Positions 38,462 through 48,722 of a stretch of DNA of 64,000 nucleotides are shown one piece after another (the first letter of the stretch is position 1; each line of letters starts with the position of its first letter). The notes beneath the pieces are model-generated. The model did no database searches and was not told where the DNA came from. It saw nothing but the letters and a program-made list of their open reading frames with translations. Both the position numbers and the translations under genes were made by a program. The stretch is from an uncultured Bartonella sp. (lineage in GTDB: Bacteria; Pseudomonadota; Alphaproteobacteria; Rhizobiales; Rhizobiaceae): positions 62,001 through 126,000 of the forward strand of contig CAMLCZ010000001.1 in NCBI GenBank assembly GCA_946478665.1, given 5' to 3'.

Positions 38462-39517
38462 GTGAAACAAACCCGTAAGTTTTTGATCTTGGCTTTATCC
38501 TTTGTTGTTCCCCTATTTTTTAGTGGGATGGTTTGCGCTCAAGATAGCGCACCAGAAGATACGAGCCCATCATCTCAAACAACACAGTCTCAAGCGGCCA
38601 CGGGAGACGCTGCGTCGAAACAAGATTCAACGACCCCGAGTAATAGCAACGGCGTCAATAATAACGGCAATGAGCAAGAGAAAAATGGGCAAGAAAAAAC
38701 GGTATCTAATCCTGAACCTCAGGCAGATGCAGAGCTCGATCTCTCGGCGAAGCTTACAGACAAAGGTGAAGATGTAACGGATGGGCTTATTTGGCGTGTA
38801 TTCCAGCCAATTTATGGTGTTGATAACAAATTGCCTCTTGTTGCGACTTCAAATGGGGGTAATGCCCATTTTAATTTACAACCAGGTAGTTATATTATTC
38901 ATGTATCGTTTGGCCGTGCCTATGCGATGAAACGCGTAAGCCTTGAACACGGGCAAAAACTTTCAGAAAATATAGTGTTAAATGCGGGTGGATTGGAATT
39001 GAATGCTACCATACCGGAAGGCAAAATTAATCCGCAATATTTGAAATTTTCAATTTATTCGGATGATAGCGAAAACGATGATACGGCGTTAATTCTGTCT
39101 GATGTTGATGCCGGTAAAATTATCAGATTAAAGGCTGGAACCTACCATATTGTATCAAACTATGGAACCGCCAATGCCACCTCGCGCTCGGATATTCGTG
39201 TTGATGCTGGTAAAATTACTGAAGCAACGATGCAGCATCATGCCGCTTTGGTGACTTTGAAATTAGTACGGCAAGAAGGCGGTGAAGCACTTGCAGATAC
39301 AAGCTGGTCGATTACCAATGATGCCGGGGATATTGTCCGAGAAACAGTTGGTGCGTATGCATCTCTTGTGCTTGCGGAAGGCGAATATATTGCTATCGCG
39401 AAAAACAAAGATCAGATTTACCAGAAAGTTTTTACCGTAACATCTGGGCATGATGAAGATGTTGATGTGATCGCCAATGCACAGAGCACAGAACCTATTG
39501 ATGATTCTATGGACTAG
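38462..39517 (+). CDS. Exported beta-rich protein of unknown function
   Basis: The 351-residue product starts at GTG and has a Sec signal (MKQTRKFLILALSFVVPLFFSGMVCAQ, cleavage near CAQ-DS). An ~80-residue low-complexity Ser/Gln/Asn linker follows, then repeated beta-sandwich-like segments (LQPGSYIIHVSFGRAYAMKRV, LKAGTYHIVSNYGTANATS, LAEGEYIAIAKNKDQ). Three G-x-Y/H-I-strand modules are visible, like carboxypeptidase-regulatory or PEGA-type repeats. There is no strong ribosome site, but later starts would lose the signal peptide. Function unknown; follows erpA by 90 bp. Confidence 0.7.
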   Translation: MKQTRKFLILALSFVVPLFFSGMVCAQDSAPEDTSPSSQTTQSQAATGDAASKQDSTTPSNSNGVNNNGNEQEKNGQEKTVSNPEPQADAELDLSAKLTDKGEDVTDGLIWRVFQPIYGVDNKLPLVATSNGGNAHFNLQPGSYIIHVSFGRAYAMKRVSLEHGQKLSENIVLNAGGLELNATIPEGKINPQYLKFSIYSDDSENDDTALILSDVDAGKIIRLKAGTYHIVSNYGTANATSRSDIRVDAGKITEATMQHHAALVTLKLVRQEGGEALADTSWSITNDAGDIVRETVGAYASLVLAEGEYIAIAKNKDQIYQKVFTVTSGHDEDVDVIANAQSTEPIDDSMD

Positions 39518-39923
39518 GAATTGAGTTGGTCTGAGTTGCCGTCGTAGGGTATAGATGAATTACCCGTGCATTTAGATAAAAATTCTTGATTTGTGTAGAT
39601 GATGTGCCGCCTTATATGGCAGTGAAGTACATCGGCGATAAAGTCACGAAGACGGGGATCATAAGAATATTTCACACACTTTGAAACAGCTCTAACACTT
39701 ATAGATGTTATAAGGGTTATAACGTTAGAATTTAGATGAGTGATAGAATTGAAGAACGCTGCATGATGAAGATATCTCGTTGCTGACCTATAACAGTAAC
39801 TGACAAATTGTAGGTGCCAGCAAGTTTTTTTCAGAACAATGTTCAGCGAGTTTCTGTAGAGGTTATCGAAATGCAAACAATAGAGCCAAGTGTGAATAGT
39901 TATCACACTTGGCTTCCTTTTGT
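39518..39923. other. Gene-free stretch between convergent genes
   Basis: About 400 bp without a supportable gene. It holds an imperfect inverted repeat (39691-39729: TCTAAC pairs with GTTAGA, with an inner CTTATA/TATAAG hairpin) and a strong hairpin at 39884-39914. Confidence 0.55.
39884..39914 (-). terminator. Strong hairpin after thrS, probable terminator
   Basis: AGCCAAGTGTGA and TCACACTTGGCT form a perfect 12-bp stem with a 7-nt loop. It lies 10 bp after the thrS stop. The following minus-strand sequence (CTATTGTTTG) has only a weak U-tract. Confidence 0.7.
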
Positions 39924-41900
39924 TTATTCAGCCAGAACACGACGTAAGTCTGGTGGTGTTGCTTCTTCTTTCAATTGTGAAATTACTTCATTTAATGGCA
40001 GTGACACTTGTTGTTGACTGCCAAGGCGACGCATATTTACCGAATTATCTTCTTCTTCACGCTTTCCGCAAACAAGAATAACCGGTACTTTTTGAAGAGA
40101 ATGCTCACGAATTTTATAGTTGATCTTCTCGTTTCTAAGGTCGGTTGTAGCCAACAAACCAGCCGCTTTCAGCTTACGAGCAACCGTTTTTGCGTATTCA
40201 TCGGCTTCAGATGTAACCGTTGCAACAACAACCTGTAGTGGTGCAAACCATAGTGGCAAATGGCCAGCATAGTTTTCCAATAGGATACCGAGAAAACGTT
40301 CCATTGATCCACAAATTGCGCGGTGAATCATAACTGGTTGGCGTTTTTCGGAGTCTTTGTCGATGTAAAAAGCGCCAAACCGTTCAGGTAAGTTAAAGTC
40401 CACCTGCGTTGTCCCGCACTGCCATTCACGACCAATTGCGTCTTTCAAAGTATATTCAAATTTCGGACCATAGAAGGCGCCTTCACCTGGTAATATACCT
40501 GTTTTAATTCTGCCGTTGGATTTTTCCTCGATGGTGCGCAAAACTTCGGACATGACACTTTCAGCGTGATCCCAAAGCTCGTCTGAACCAACGCGTTTTT
40601 CAGGACGTGTCGAAAGTTTAACGGTGATTTCATTAAAGCCAAAATCGGCATAAGTGCTCAATATCAGATCATTAATCTGCAAGCATTCATCTGCAAGTTG
40701 TTCATCTGTACAGAAAATATGCGCGTCATCTTGAGTAAAGCCTCTTACACGCATCAAACCATGTAACGATCCTGAAGGTTCGTAACGGTGCACAACGCCA
40801 AATTCAGCCAGTTTAATTGGTAATTCGCGATAAGACTTTAAACCATGTTTGAAAATCTGAACGTGCCCCGGGCAGTTCATTGGTTTTAAAGCATAAACAC
40901 GTTCATCATCGGCATCGTCACCAGCTGGTGTAACCTTGAACATATTTTCTTTGTACCAACCCCAGTGACCCGAAATTTCCCATAAGGATTTATCAAGCAC
41001 TTGTGGGGCGTTGACCTCTGAATAGGCTTGGTCATCTAGCCTGCGACGCATATAGCTGACGAGGTTCTGGAACATTTTCCAGCCCTTAGCATGCCAGAAA
41101 ACAACACCTGGGCCTTCTTCCTGAAAGTGGAATAAATCCATTTCACGTCCAAGACGACGGTGGTCACGCTTTTCTGCTTCTTCCAACATTTGCAGATAGG
41201 CGTTTAATTCTTTTTCACTGGCAAAAGCTGTACCATATATGCGGGTCAGCATTGGATTGTTTGAGTCTCCACGCCAGTAAGCACCTGCAACTTTCATCAG
41301 CTTGAAAGCAGAACCAATTTGACCGGTTGATTGCATATGCGGCCCACGGCAAAGATCAAACCATTCGCCTTGATGATATATTTTCACATCTTGGTCGTGT
41401 GGAATAGCATCTACCAATTCAACCTTATATAGCTCACCCTTGTCGGAAAATACCTGTTTCGCTTTATCGCGTGACCATACTTCTTTGGTGAACGGCTTAT
41501 TGCGCTGAATGATTTCATGCATCTTTTTTTCGATGACAGGCAAATCTTCAGGCGTAAATGGCTGGTTGCGGGCAAAATCGTAATAGAATCCGTTTTCAAT
41601 AACTGGACCTATGGTGACTTGTGTGCCTGGAAACAATTCTTGTACGGCTTCGGCTAGAACATGCGCACAATCATGGCGGATCAATTCAAGAGCGCGCGGA
41701 TCATCGCGCGTGATTATTTGAACTTCACCAGACGTTTGTAGTGGATCTGACATATCGCGCAAAACGCCATCCATACTGTAAGCAACAGCTTTTTTGGCAA
41801 GCGAATTGGAAATTGATTGAGCAAGCGCCAAACCGGTCATATCGCTTGGATAATCACGTTTAGAACCATCTGGGAAAGTAATTGAAACGGTTGAAGACAT
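39924..41900 (-). CDS. thrS: Threonyl-tRNA synthetase ThrS
   Basis: ThrS charges tRNA-Thr and edits mischarged serine. The 658-residue protein has an N-terminal TGS domain (about 1-65). The editing domain carries the [12 protein letters not shown] motif. The catalytic core has zinc ligands in [12 protein letters not shown] and [12 protein letters not shown] and motif 2 near [21 protein letters not shown]. The anticodon-binding domain lies at the end. AGGAG precedes the ATG. The gene follows the SufU-like gene and yidD on the same strand and has a structured leader. Confidence 0.96.
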   Translation of the reverse strand: MSSTVSITFPDGSKRDYPSDMTGLALAQSISNSLAKKAVAYSMDGVLRDMSDPLQTSGEVQIITRDDPRALELIRHDCAHVLAEAVQELFPGTQVTIGPVIENGFYYDFARNQPFTPEDLPVIEKKMHEIIQRNKPFTKEVWSRDKAKQVFSDKGELYKVELVDAIPHDQDVKIYHQGEWFDLCRGPHMQSTGQIGSAFKLMKVAGAYWRGDSNNPMLTRIYGTAFASEKELNAYLQMLEEAEKRDHRRLGREMDLFHFQEEGPGVVFWHAKGWKMFQNLVSYMRRRLDDQAYSEVNAPQVLDKSLWEISGHWGWYKENMFKVTPAGDDADDERVYALKPMNCPGHVQIFKHGLKSYRELPIKLAEFGVVHRYEPSGSLHGLMRVRGFTQDDAHIFCTDEQLADECLQINDLILSTYADFGFNEITVKLSTRPEKRVGSDELWDHAESVMSEVLRTIEEKSNGRIKTGILPGEGAFYGPKFEYTLKDAIGREWQCGTTQVDFNLPERFGAFYIDKDSEKRQPVMIHRAICGSMERFLGILLENYAGHLPLWFAPLQVVVATVTSEADEYAKTVARKLKAAGLLATTDLRNEKINYKIREHSLQKVPVILVCGKREEEDNSVNMRRLGSQQQVSLPLNEVISQLKEEATPPDLRRVLAE

Positions 41901-41920
41901 AAAAATACTCCTGATCCAGT

Positions 41921-41974
41921 CCCGCCAACGAATGCGGGTGGGGTGATATATTTGCTTTAATATTACAATAAAGC
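41921..41974 (-). promoter_or_regulatory. Two hairpins in the thrS leader
   Basis: On the minus strand the leader holds first GCTTTA/TAAAGC (41954-41974), then CCCGC/GCGGG with an 8-nt loop (41921-41938), ending about 20 nt before the start codon and close to the ribosome site. ThrS expression is controlled through leader structure in several bacteria, so this may be a translational control element. Inferred from pairing only. Confidence 0.35.
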
Positions 41975-42019
41975 GATTCAGAAGTTTCTTTTATGGATTC
42001 TTGCTTTAAAAAGAAAGCA

Positions 42020-42349
42020 TTATTCGTTTTTTCTTGCTGCAATTTTCCAGTAACGCCATGGTGTATACCAATGGCAATCTCGCGGGAGTTTACGCGGCAC
42101 TGGATCAAAGCCATGTGTACCGAATGGTCCGCAGCGAGCAATACGAAATAATCCCATCCATGATCCTGTCCAAAGTCCATATCGTGCAATTGCTTCATAT
42201 GTATATTCGGAACAGGTTGGCAGATGGCGGCAATGTTGGCCGATAAAACCTGATAATGTCAGTTGATAAAATCGAATCAGAAACGTGCCAATCAATCGTC
42301 CCGGCGTTTTTTTCCATGGTCCGGAATAATTGCGATTGCCTATTGTCAT
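42020..42349 (-). CDS. yidD: Membrane protein insertion efficiency factor YidD
   Basis: YidD is a small membrane-associated protein that aids YidC-dependent insertion. The 109-residue protein has the family core LIRFYQLTLSGFIG, the three-cysteine block HCRHLPTCSEYTYEAIARYG, and RIARCGPFGTHGFDPVP. Its start overlaps the SufU-like stop by 4 bp, so it is translationally coupled. It has a normal location here, upstream of thrS. Confidence 0.93.
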   Translation of the reverse strand: MTIGNRNYSGPWKKTPGRLIGTFLIRFYQLTLSGFIGQHCRHLPTCSEYTYEAIARYGLWTGSWMGLFRIARCGPFGTHGFDPVPRKLPRDCHWYTPWRYWKIAARKNE

Positions 42350-42795
42350 GCTTTCGTTTTGGTTTGTGGTTGAGAATCAATTTGATCCAAGCAATCTATC
42401 ACGGCATCAAATGTCAGCATTGTTGAAGCATGGCGTGCCTGATAGTCCTTGATGGGTTCAAGGCAAGCAAAATCAACAAATTTTCCTGATGGAGCAGGGC
42501 CGTTTTCTGTCAACATAAGCCAGATAGTATTACGTAACGTGCGTAGTTCATCGGTGGTGCAACCAATAATGTGACTTGCCATGAGTGAGGAAGACGCTTG
42601 CCCTAACGCGCATGCGCGCACCAAATGAGCAAAATCGACAACAATATTGTCTTTTATATTGAGATCGACAGTCACAGTAGAACCGCAAATTCTCGAATGT
42701 TTTGTTGCTGATGCATCAGGATTGGCAAGACGCCCAATTTTTTCGATATGCGCCGCATATTCGAGAATTTTATCGTTATAAATTTCATTTATCAT
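42346..42795 (-). CDS. SufU/IscU-like iron-sulfur cluster scaffold protein
   Basis: The 149-residue protein has the IscU/SufU fold. Its three ligand cysteines lie in SRICGST, VRACALGQASSS and FACLEPI, in place of the C-G-D, C-x-A and C motifs of IscU. In alphaproteobacteria this protein is regularly encoded beside yidD and folE. Role in Fe-S or sulfur delivery is inferred; it is not the main isc/suf scaffold. Divergent from folE. Confidence 0.85.
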   Translation of the reverse strand: MINEIYNDKILEYAAHIEKIGRLANPDASATKHSRICGSTVTVDLNIKDNIVVDFAHLVRACALGQASSSLMASHIIGCTTDELRTLRNTIWLMLTENGPAPSGKFVDFACLEPIKDYQARHASTMLTFDAVIDCLDQIDSQPQTKTKA

Positions 42796-42921
42796 AACTT
42801 CGTGTCCGGAAAACCACTCGTTTTTGCTTAAGCTATTTTGATTCCGTGTTTGTATGTGTCTATATAAGAGTAAAATTAATAACTACCAAGCATAGTTTTG
42901 GTAGGCAGTTGGAGTTGATTG

Positions 42922-43545
42922 ATGCAATCCGAGAAAAAAAGTATGACAGTTTCGTCAGAAAATGCGGCCATCACACGCCCATCAAGAGAAGAAGCAGAAG
43001 CCGCTGTTCGTACATTATTGCGTTGGGCTGGCGAAAATCCGGATAGGGAAGGTCTTCTTAATACACCTAAGCGTGTTGTGAAAGCTTATGAAGAGTTGTT
43101 CCAAGGGTATAACCAATCGGCAAAAGATATTTTGGGGACAGTTTTTGAAGAAGTCTCAGGATATAATGACCCGGTTTTGGTTAAAGACATACCGTTTTAT
43201 TCCCATTGCGAACATCATATGGTGCCAATCATTGGTAAGGCTCATATTGCCTATATGCCTGATGGCTGTGTCGTTGGGCTTTCAAAAATTCCAAGGGTTG
43301 TTGATGTTTTTGCGCGCCGCTTGCAAACACAGGAAAGTATTACCGCCCAAATTGCTGATGCGTTATATACCTATTTGAAACCGAGAGGTGTGGCAGTACT
43401 TATCGAGGCAGAGCATATGTGCATGGCAATGCGCGGCGTCAAAAAACAGGGATCAACCACAATTACTGCAACATATCGCGGTTCGTATCAAAATGATGTC
43501 AAATCGCAAGCAAATTTTATGATGATGATTAGGGGTTTAAAGTAG
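42922..43545 (+). CDS. folE: GTP cyclohydrolase I FolE
   Basis: FolE converts GTP to 7,8-dihydroneopterin triphosphate, first step of folate synthesis. The 207-residue protein has the zinc ligands in [10 protein letters not shown] and EHMCMAMRG, plus [21 protein letters not shown] at 42911 with 7-nt spacing supports the ATG at 42922. It is followed by hisI after 12 bp and likely cotranscribed. Confidence 0.96.
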   Translation: MQSEKKSMTVSSENAAITRPSREEAEAAVRTLLRWAGENPDREGLLNTPKRVVKAYEELFQGYNQSAKDILGTVFEEVSGYNDPVLVKDIPFYSHCEHHMVPIIGKAHIAYMPDGCVVGLSKIPRVVDVFARRLQTQESITAQIADALYTYLKPRGVAVLIEAEHMCMAMRGVKKQGSTTITATYRGSYQNDVKSQANFMMMIRGLK

Positions 43546-43557
43546 GCGAGGAAAATT

Positions 43558-43992
43558 ATGTCGCAGGGCTTAACAAAAGAGCAATTGGAAGAGGGAACGC
43601 AATTTGACCCAACCTATGATTCCCATGGGCTGATTACGGCTGTTGTGACAGATATATCCAATGGTGATCTATTGATGGTTGCACATATGAATGAAACGGC
43701 ACTGCAACTAACACTGGATACAGGGATCGCTCATTTTTGGTCACGCTCACGGCAAAAACTCTGGAAAAAGGGGGAAAGTTCAGGCAATTTTCTTCATGTT
43801 TGTGAAATACGCACAGATTGTGACCAAGATGCAATATGGGTAAAAGTATCTATCGAAGGTGCAGGTGCCACCTGCCATACTGGCAGAAAAAGTTGTTTCT
43901 ATCGTCGTCTTGTTAAAGATGGAGACAGTACAAAACTTTTAATGGATGAAACACCACCCATATTTGACCCGAAAAAGGTATATGGTGAGTAA
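43558..43992 (+). CDS. hisI: Phosphoribosyl-AMP cyclohydrolase HisI
   Basis: HisI opens the adenine ring of PR-AMP at step 3 of histidine synthesis. The 144-residue protein has the Mg site [11 protein letters not shown] and the zinc-ligand [14 protein letters not shown]. It is the stand-alone form, without HisE. Downstream of folE; the two enzymes carry out related ring-opening hydrolyses. Confidence 0.96.
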   Translation: MSQGLTKEQLEEGTQFDPTYDSHGLITAVVTDISNGDLLMVAHMNETALQLTLDTGIAHFWSRSRQKLWKKGESSGNFLHVCEIRTDCDQDAIWVKVSIEGAGATCHTGRKSCFYRRLVKDGDSTKLLMDETPPIFDPKKVYGE

Positions 43993-44120
43993 AATACGGT
44001 ATTTTTCGCTTTCATACGGGACAGCGGAATAAATAATGTATTAAATTTAAAAAAAAGCTTGTTAAGAGCGTATTGATTTGTTAAATGCCGCGAGCCGGTT
44101 ATATTCGGCTTCTACCACGT

Positions 44121-44205
44121 GCGGTCGTGGCGGAATTGGTAGACGCGCAGCGTTGAGGTCGCTGTGGGGCAACCCGTGGAAGTTCGAGTCTTCTCGACCG
44201 CACCA
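44121..44205 (+). tRNA. tRNA-Leu (anticodon GAG)
   Basis: An 85-nt class II tRNA: acceptor GCGGTCG pairs with CGACCGC, discriminator A, encoded CCA at 44203-44205. The anticodon stem CAGCG/CGCTG holds loop TTGAGGT with GAG, and a variable arm follows. All arms fold by eye. Confidence 0.96.
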
Positions 44206-44762
44206 TTATTTCCCAAAAGTATTATCACTTTGACGGGCAGTTCATGTCACCGACGACTTTTTTGTCGTTTCTATTTCATCCTGCATAACGCTGATATTTT
44301 GTGATTCATTGTGCTTTCTCCGCTTGTTGATGCGCGAGGTAAGCTTTGTTTGCACATTGCGAATGCAAATGGCTAGTTTTGTTTAGCATTATGTCAAGTG
44401 ATTGATAATGAAGGAAATTTCATCATTTTTAGAGAAATCGAAATATGCAAAGCCAGAAGTATGTAGTAAAAACAATAATGCTCTAAGTGCTAATGGTTCT
44501 ATTTTGTTTTTTTAGCCATAAAATAGATTTATTCTAATAGTTAGAAATTGCCATCAAATAATCGAAATTTGGTGATGAAAAATATTGTAAAAAGAAAAAA
44601 TGGATTTAATTTTTTCAATCTTTAGCAAATATTATTACCAGCTTATGAAAATATTATTACATATGTGCATAATCTTTTCAAATATCAAAGTGAGTGATAG
44701 TCTCACTTGATAAATATAGATTTTATAGAGTCGACGGTATCAACAAAATTGGAGAATGACGA
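44206..44762. other. Gene-free AT-rich stretch upstream of the exporter operon
   Basis: About 550 bp with no supportable gene. AT content is high from 44380 on. It ends with a palindrome at 44688-44708 and the likely promoter of the exporter operon. Confidence 0.6.
44688..44708. promoter_or_regulatory. Candidate operator palindrome upstream of the exporter operon
   Basis: AAGTGAG, 7-nt spacer, CTCACTT: perfect 7-bp inverted repeat, extended on both sides with one bulged base (TCAA/TTGA). It lies 54 bp before the ATG of the HlyD-like gene. Size and symmetry fit a TetR-type operator; in E. coli the related ybhGFSR operon is governed by the TetR-type CecR (YbiH), but no regulator gene is next to the operon here. 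Confidence 0.5.
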
Positions 44763-45836
44763 ATGGCTGCAAAAGGAAAAGCAAAATGGGGCTGGGTTGC
44801 TGTCGGTGTCATTGCAATTGTAGCCATTTATAGTGGTGCGCAAACATATCTGCATCCGGGGCTGCCAAAAGGGGTGGCTATGGGAAATGGCCGTATTGAG
44901 GCAACGGAAATTGATATCGCATCAAAACTGGCTGGACGTATTAAGGATATAACGGTTAGGGAAGGCGACTTTGTCAATGTGGGCGACATTGTAGCGCATA
45001 TGGACACCGATACACTTCAAGCGCAATTGCGTGAAGCGCAGGCTCAGCTCCGCCAAGCGAAAATCAATGTTGAAACGGCAAAAATGCAAGTCGAGCAGCG
45101 GCAAGCTGAACAGGAAGCATCTGAGGCGACCGTTTCACAAAATGAAGTTCAACGTGATAATGCAGCACGTCGATTACAACGTTCGGCTACGCTGCAAGAA
45201 CGTGGCACAGTATCCACTCAAGTAAAAGACGACGATCAGGCAACCTATGATGGTGCTATTGCTGCAGTGGCCGCTGCAAAAGCGCAAGTGGCCGCTTCAA
45301 AAGCTGCTGTTTCAGCTGCTAAAGCCAGTGTTGTTAATGCCGAAGCAGCCGTAGATGCCGCAAATGCAACAATTGAACGGATACAATCCGATATTAATGA
45401 TAGTGATCTTAAAGCAACGCGCTCAGGACGTATTCAATATCGCATAGCACAGCCGGGTGAAGTGGTTGCAGGAGGTGGACGTGTGCTCAATCTTGTTGAT
45501 TTGGGTGACGTCTATATGACATTTTTCTTGCCAACCAATGATGTTGGTAAAATTGCGATAGGAACAGAGGTTCGCATTGTTCTTGATGCAGCGCCTCAAT
45601 ATGTCATACCAGCTAATATCTCGTTTGTTTCTGATGTTGCGCAGTTTACACCAAAAACGGTTGAAACGGCAGAAGAGCGCACGAAATTGATGTTTCGTGT
45701 TCGTGCACAGATTCCACAAAATTTGTTAGAAAAATATATAAAGCAGGTAAAAACAGGGCTACCTGGGGTGGCTTACGTTAAAACCGATCCGAACGCACAA
45801 TGGCCAAAAGTTGTTAGTACGCCTGTAGTACAATGA
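44763..45836 (+). CDS. yhiI: HlyD-family periplasmic adaptor (YhiI/YbhG-like)
   Basis: The 357-residue protein has an N-terminal transmembrane anchor ([19 protein letters not shown], about 9-28) and the split biotinyl-lipoyl domain ([18 protein letters not shown] at about 43-60 and [19 protein letters not shown] at about 220-238). An Ala/Gln-rich coiled coil lies between them, with a beta-barrel domain after. It connects the inner-membrane exporter to an outer-membrane channel. The stop overlaps the rbbA-like ATG by 4 bp. Gene symbol given by analogy with the yhiI-rbbA-yhhJ set of E. coli. Confidence 0.85.
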   Translation: MAAKGKAKWGWVAVGVIAIVAIYSGAQTYLHPGLPKGVAMGNGRIEATEIDIASKLAGRIKDITVREGDFVNVGDIVAHMDTDTLQAQLREAQAQLRQAKINVETAKMQVEQRQAEQEASEATVSQNEVQRDNAARRLQRSATLQERGTVSTQVKDDDQATYDGAIAAVAAAKAQVAASKAAVSAAKASVVNAEAAVDAANATIERIQSDINDSDLKATRSGRIQYRIAQPGEVVAGGGRVLNLVDLGDVYMTFFLPTNDVGKIAIGTEVRIVLDAAPQYVIPANISFVSDVAQFTPKTVETAEERTKLMFRVRAQIPQNLLEKYIKQVKTGLPGVAYVKTDPNAQWPKVVSTPVVQ

Positions 45837-48718
45837 TAGATATTCACAAACAAACGTCACCATCTACGAATGATGCAGTTGTAAAGCTTGAGAATGTTCG
45901 TCTTGCCTATGGTGACAAACTAGCCCTTGACGGTATCGATTTGGAGATACCAGCTGGCAAAATGATCGGTATGATCGGCCCTGATGGTGTCGGGAAATCA
46001 AGTTTATTATCTTTGATTACCGGTGCGCGGGAAATTCAGGACGGTTTGGTTTACGTCTTGGGCGGTGATATGCGTGACCGAGATCACCGCTCTAATGTTT
46101 GCCCTGATATCGCCTATATGCCGCAAGGTTTAGGAAAAAACCTCTATCCCACTTTATCGGTGTATGAAAATGCCGATTTTTTCGCCCGTTTGTTTGGTCA
46201 AAGTAAGCAAGAACGTGACCAACGAATTGCTGAATTATGCAAACGTACGGGACTAAATGGCTTTGAAAGCCGGCCAGCTGGCAAGCTTTCAGGTGGTATG
46301 AAGCAGAAGCTGGGCTTGATATGTTCGCTTATCCACGACCCCAAATTACTTGTACTTGATGAACCCACGACAGGCGTTGATCCGCTTTCTCGGCGACAAT
46401 TTTGGGATCTGATTGATGATATTCGCGCAGAACGCTCAGATATGAGTGTTATGGTTGCAACGGCCTATATGGAAGAAGCTGCGCGGTTTGATTGGCTCAT
46501 TGCCATGTATAATGGCAAAATCCTTGCAACTGGAACGCCAGAGGACTTGCTGAAACAAACTAATACGCAAACATTGGATGAAGCCTTTATTGCTCTTATG
46601 CCTGCAGAAGAACAAAAAGGACATAAGGATGTTGTCATTCCACCACGCAAGGAGACAGGCAATGAGGATATTGCCATCGAGGCAGATGGTTTAACCCAGC
46701 GCTTTGGTGATTTTACAGCGGTAGATCACGTTAGTTTTCGTATTAAAAAAGGCGAAATATTTGGCTTTTTAGGATCTAATGGTTGCGGCAAAAGCACCAC
46801 AATGAAAATGCTAACAGGGCTTTTGCCTGCTACAGAAGGAACAGCCAAACTTTTTGGTAAGCAGATTGACGCCAATGATATGGAGACAAGGCGGCATGTT
46901 GGCTATATGAGCCAGGCTTTTTCTTTGTATGCAGAGCTGACGGTTCTTGAAAATTTGCAACTACACGCAAAACTTTTTGAGATACCGGAAGACAAAGTCA
47001 AAACCCGTATGCAGTTGATGATTGATCGTTTTGAATTAAACGATGTGTTGGATGCCATGCCAGATTCCTTACCACTTGGCATTAGGCAACGTATGTCATT
47101 GGCGGTTGCTTTGCTTCATGAGCCGGAAATATTGATTCTGGATGAGCCAACTTCTGGTTTGGATCCTATTGCGCGTGACCAGTTATGGCAGCAATTGGGT
47201 GAACTTTCACGCAATGACAATGTAACAATTTTTATCACAACGCACTTTATGAATGAAGCGGACCGGTGTGATCGTATTTCCCTGATGCATGCCGGTAAAG
47301 TGCTGGTAACGGACAAACCATCTGGAATTGTCAAATCAAAAAATGCCAATACTTTGGAAGAAGCTTTTATTGAATATCTTCAAGATGCGATCGATCAGTT
47401 AAATGGTGAGAAAAAAGCCGATGCGCCCAATGCGGGTGTGGCTCAAACAGATAAAGCCGGGACGTTAAAAAAGGAAATTTCTGCACCAAACAAAAAAGAT
47501 TTAGCCACTAATGATGTTGCTGATGATTATAGCAACACTGATTTGGATAATGAACAGATAGCGAGCAAAAGACGCAGTCGTTTGAAAAGCCGGTTTAATT
47601 TTATGCGAATGATGAGCTACGCGCATCGTGAAGCATTGGAGCTAAAACGCGATCCAATTAGAGCAACGATGGCTTTGTTGGGCAGCGTTATTCTTATGTT
47701 TGTCATAGGATATGGTATCAATACAGAAGTCGAAAATTTGACCTTTGCTGTGCTTGACCATGATCAGACAGTGATAAGTCGCGATTATATCCAGCAGATA
47801 TCGGGTTCCAGATATTTTATTCAGAAAAAAGATCTGGTTGATTATGATGATCTGGATAATCGAATGCGATCGGGCGAAATAAGTTTGGCCATAGAAATTC
47901 CACCTAATTTTGCACAAGATCTCGAACGGGGTCGTGATGTGGAGGTTGGAGCATGGATTGATGGCGCCATGCCGCTTCGTGCTGAAACGGTACGCGGCTA
48001 TGTGCAAGGTATGCATGGCTTATGGCTGAAGAATAAGATGAGTGTTTTGCTTGGTAAACAGGCAACAATGGGGAATTATCGGTTAGAGGTGCGCTATCTT
48101 TATAACCCTGGCATTGAAAGCCTAACAGCCATGGTACCTGCGGTTATCCCTATATTGTTGCTTATTATACCAGCAATGCTTGCAGCTTTGGCTGTTGTGC
48201 GTGAAAAAGAAATGGGCTCGATCATAAATCTATATGTGACGCCGGTTACCCGCTTAGAGTTTTTAATCGGTAAGCAATTGCCCTATATTGCTTTAGGAAT
48301 GCTCAATTGCCTGCTTTTGTGGCTTTTTGCCGTGTTGGTATTCCGTGTTCATTTCACGGGTGGATTTATCACCTTTATGTTTGCGGGGTTGCTTTATGTT
48401 GCGTTCGCAACAGCATTTGGACTAATTATTTCGACATTTATGAATAGTCAGATAGCGGCAATCTTTGGTGCTGCTATTCTAACAATTTTACCTGCAACCC
48501 AGTTTTGTGGATTGATGGATCCCGTTACCTCTCTACAAGGGGCAGGGCGGTTTATTGGAAACATATATCCAACAACATATTTTATTTTGATCTCTCGTGG
48601 TACATTCGCAAAAGCATTGGAATTTCATGACCTTGTAACATCATTTATTCCATTATTTCTTGCTGGTCCAATATTGGTCGTTATAGCCGCGTGGCTTACG
48701 AAGAAACAAGCGAAGTGA
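45833..48718 (+). CDS. rbbA: RbbA-like fused ABC transporter: two ATPase domains plus ABC-2 permease
   Basis: The 961-residue protein carries two nucleotide-binding domains and a permease in one chain, as in RbbA (YhiH). NBD1 has Walker A GPDGVGKS at 49-56, LSGGMKQK and [16 protein letters not shown]2 has Walker [10 protein letters not shown] at about 314-322, a signature changed to LPLGIRQRM, and [14 protein letters not shown] ~80-residue charged linker (about 520-600) leads to an ABC-2 permease: one helix near 620-640, a large extracytoplasmic loop, and five helices near the end. It probably pumps a substrate out with its HlyD and YhhJ partners; E. coli RbbA was also reported to act on ribosomes. 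Substrate unknown. Confidence 0.88.
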   Translation: MIDIHKQTSPSTNDAVVKLENVRLAYGDKLALDGIDLEIPAGKMIGMIGPDGVGKSSLLSLITGAREIQDGLVYVLGGDMRDRDHRSNVCPDIAYMPQGLGKNLYPTLSVYENADFFARLFGQSKQERDQRIAELCKRTGLNGFESRPAGKLSGGMKQKLGLICSLIHDPKLLVLDEPTTGVDPLSRRQFWDLIDDIRAERSDMSVMVATAYMEEAARFDWLIAMYNGKILATGTPEDLLKQTNTQTLDEAFIALMPAEEQKGHKDVVIPPRKETGNEDIAIEADGLTQRFGDFTAVDHVSFRIKKGEIFGFLGSNGCGKSTTMKMLTGLLPATEGTAKLFGKQIDANDMETRRHVGYMSQAFSLYAELTVLENLQLHAKLFEIPEDKVKTRMQLMIDRFELNDVLDAMPDSLPLGIRQRMSLAVALLHEPEILILDEPTSGLDPIARDQLWQQLGELSRNDNVTIFITTHFMNEADRCDRISLMHAGKVLVTDKPSGIVKSKNANTLEEAFIEYLQDAIDQLNGEKKADAPNAGVAQTDKAGTLKKEISAPNKKDLATNDVADDYSNTDLDNEQIASKRRSRLKSRFNFMRMMSYAHREALELKRDPIRATMALLGSVILMFVIGYGINTEVENLTFAVLDHDQTVISRDYIQQISGSRYFIQKKDLVDYDDLDNRMRSGEISLAIEIPPNFAQDLERGRDVEVGAWIDGAMPLRAETVRGYVQGMHGLWLKNKMSVLLGKQATMGNYRLEVRYLYNPGIESLTAMVPAVIPILLLIIPAMLAALAVVREKEMGSIINLYVTPVTRLEFLIGKQLPYIALGMLNCLLLWLFAVLVFRVHFTGGFITFMFAGLLYVAFATAFGLIISTFMNSQIAAIFGAAILTILPATQFCGLMDPVTSLQGAGRFIGNIYPTTYFILISRGTFAKALEFHDLVTSFIPLFLAGPILVVIAAWLTKKQAK

Positions 48719-48722
48719 TGTC

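Noticed and set aside
39514..39906. 130-codon minus-strand frame between the exported protein gene and thrS
   Set aside because: Composition (many Ser, His, Tyr, Asn, Cys) is that of AT-rich non-coding DNA, with no domain and no ribosome site. It would also cover the thrS terminator hairpin.
47086..47103. Loss of the ABC signature in the second ATPase domain of the RbbA-like protein
   Set aside because: LPLGxxQR in place of LSGG is usual for the second domain of this exporter type, so it is not a defect.
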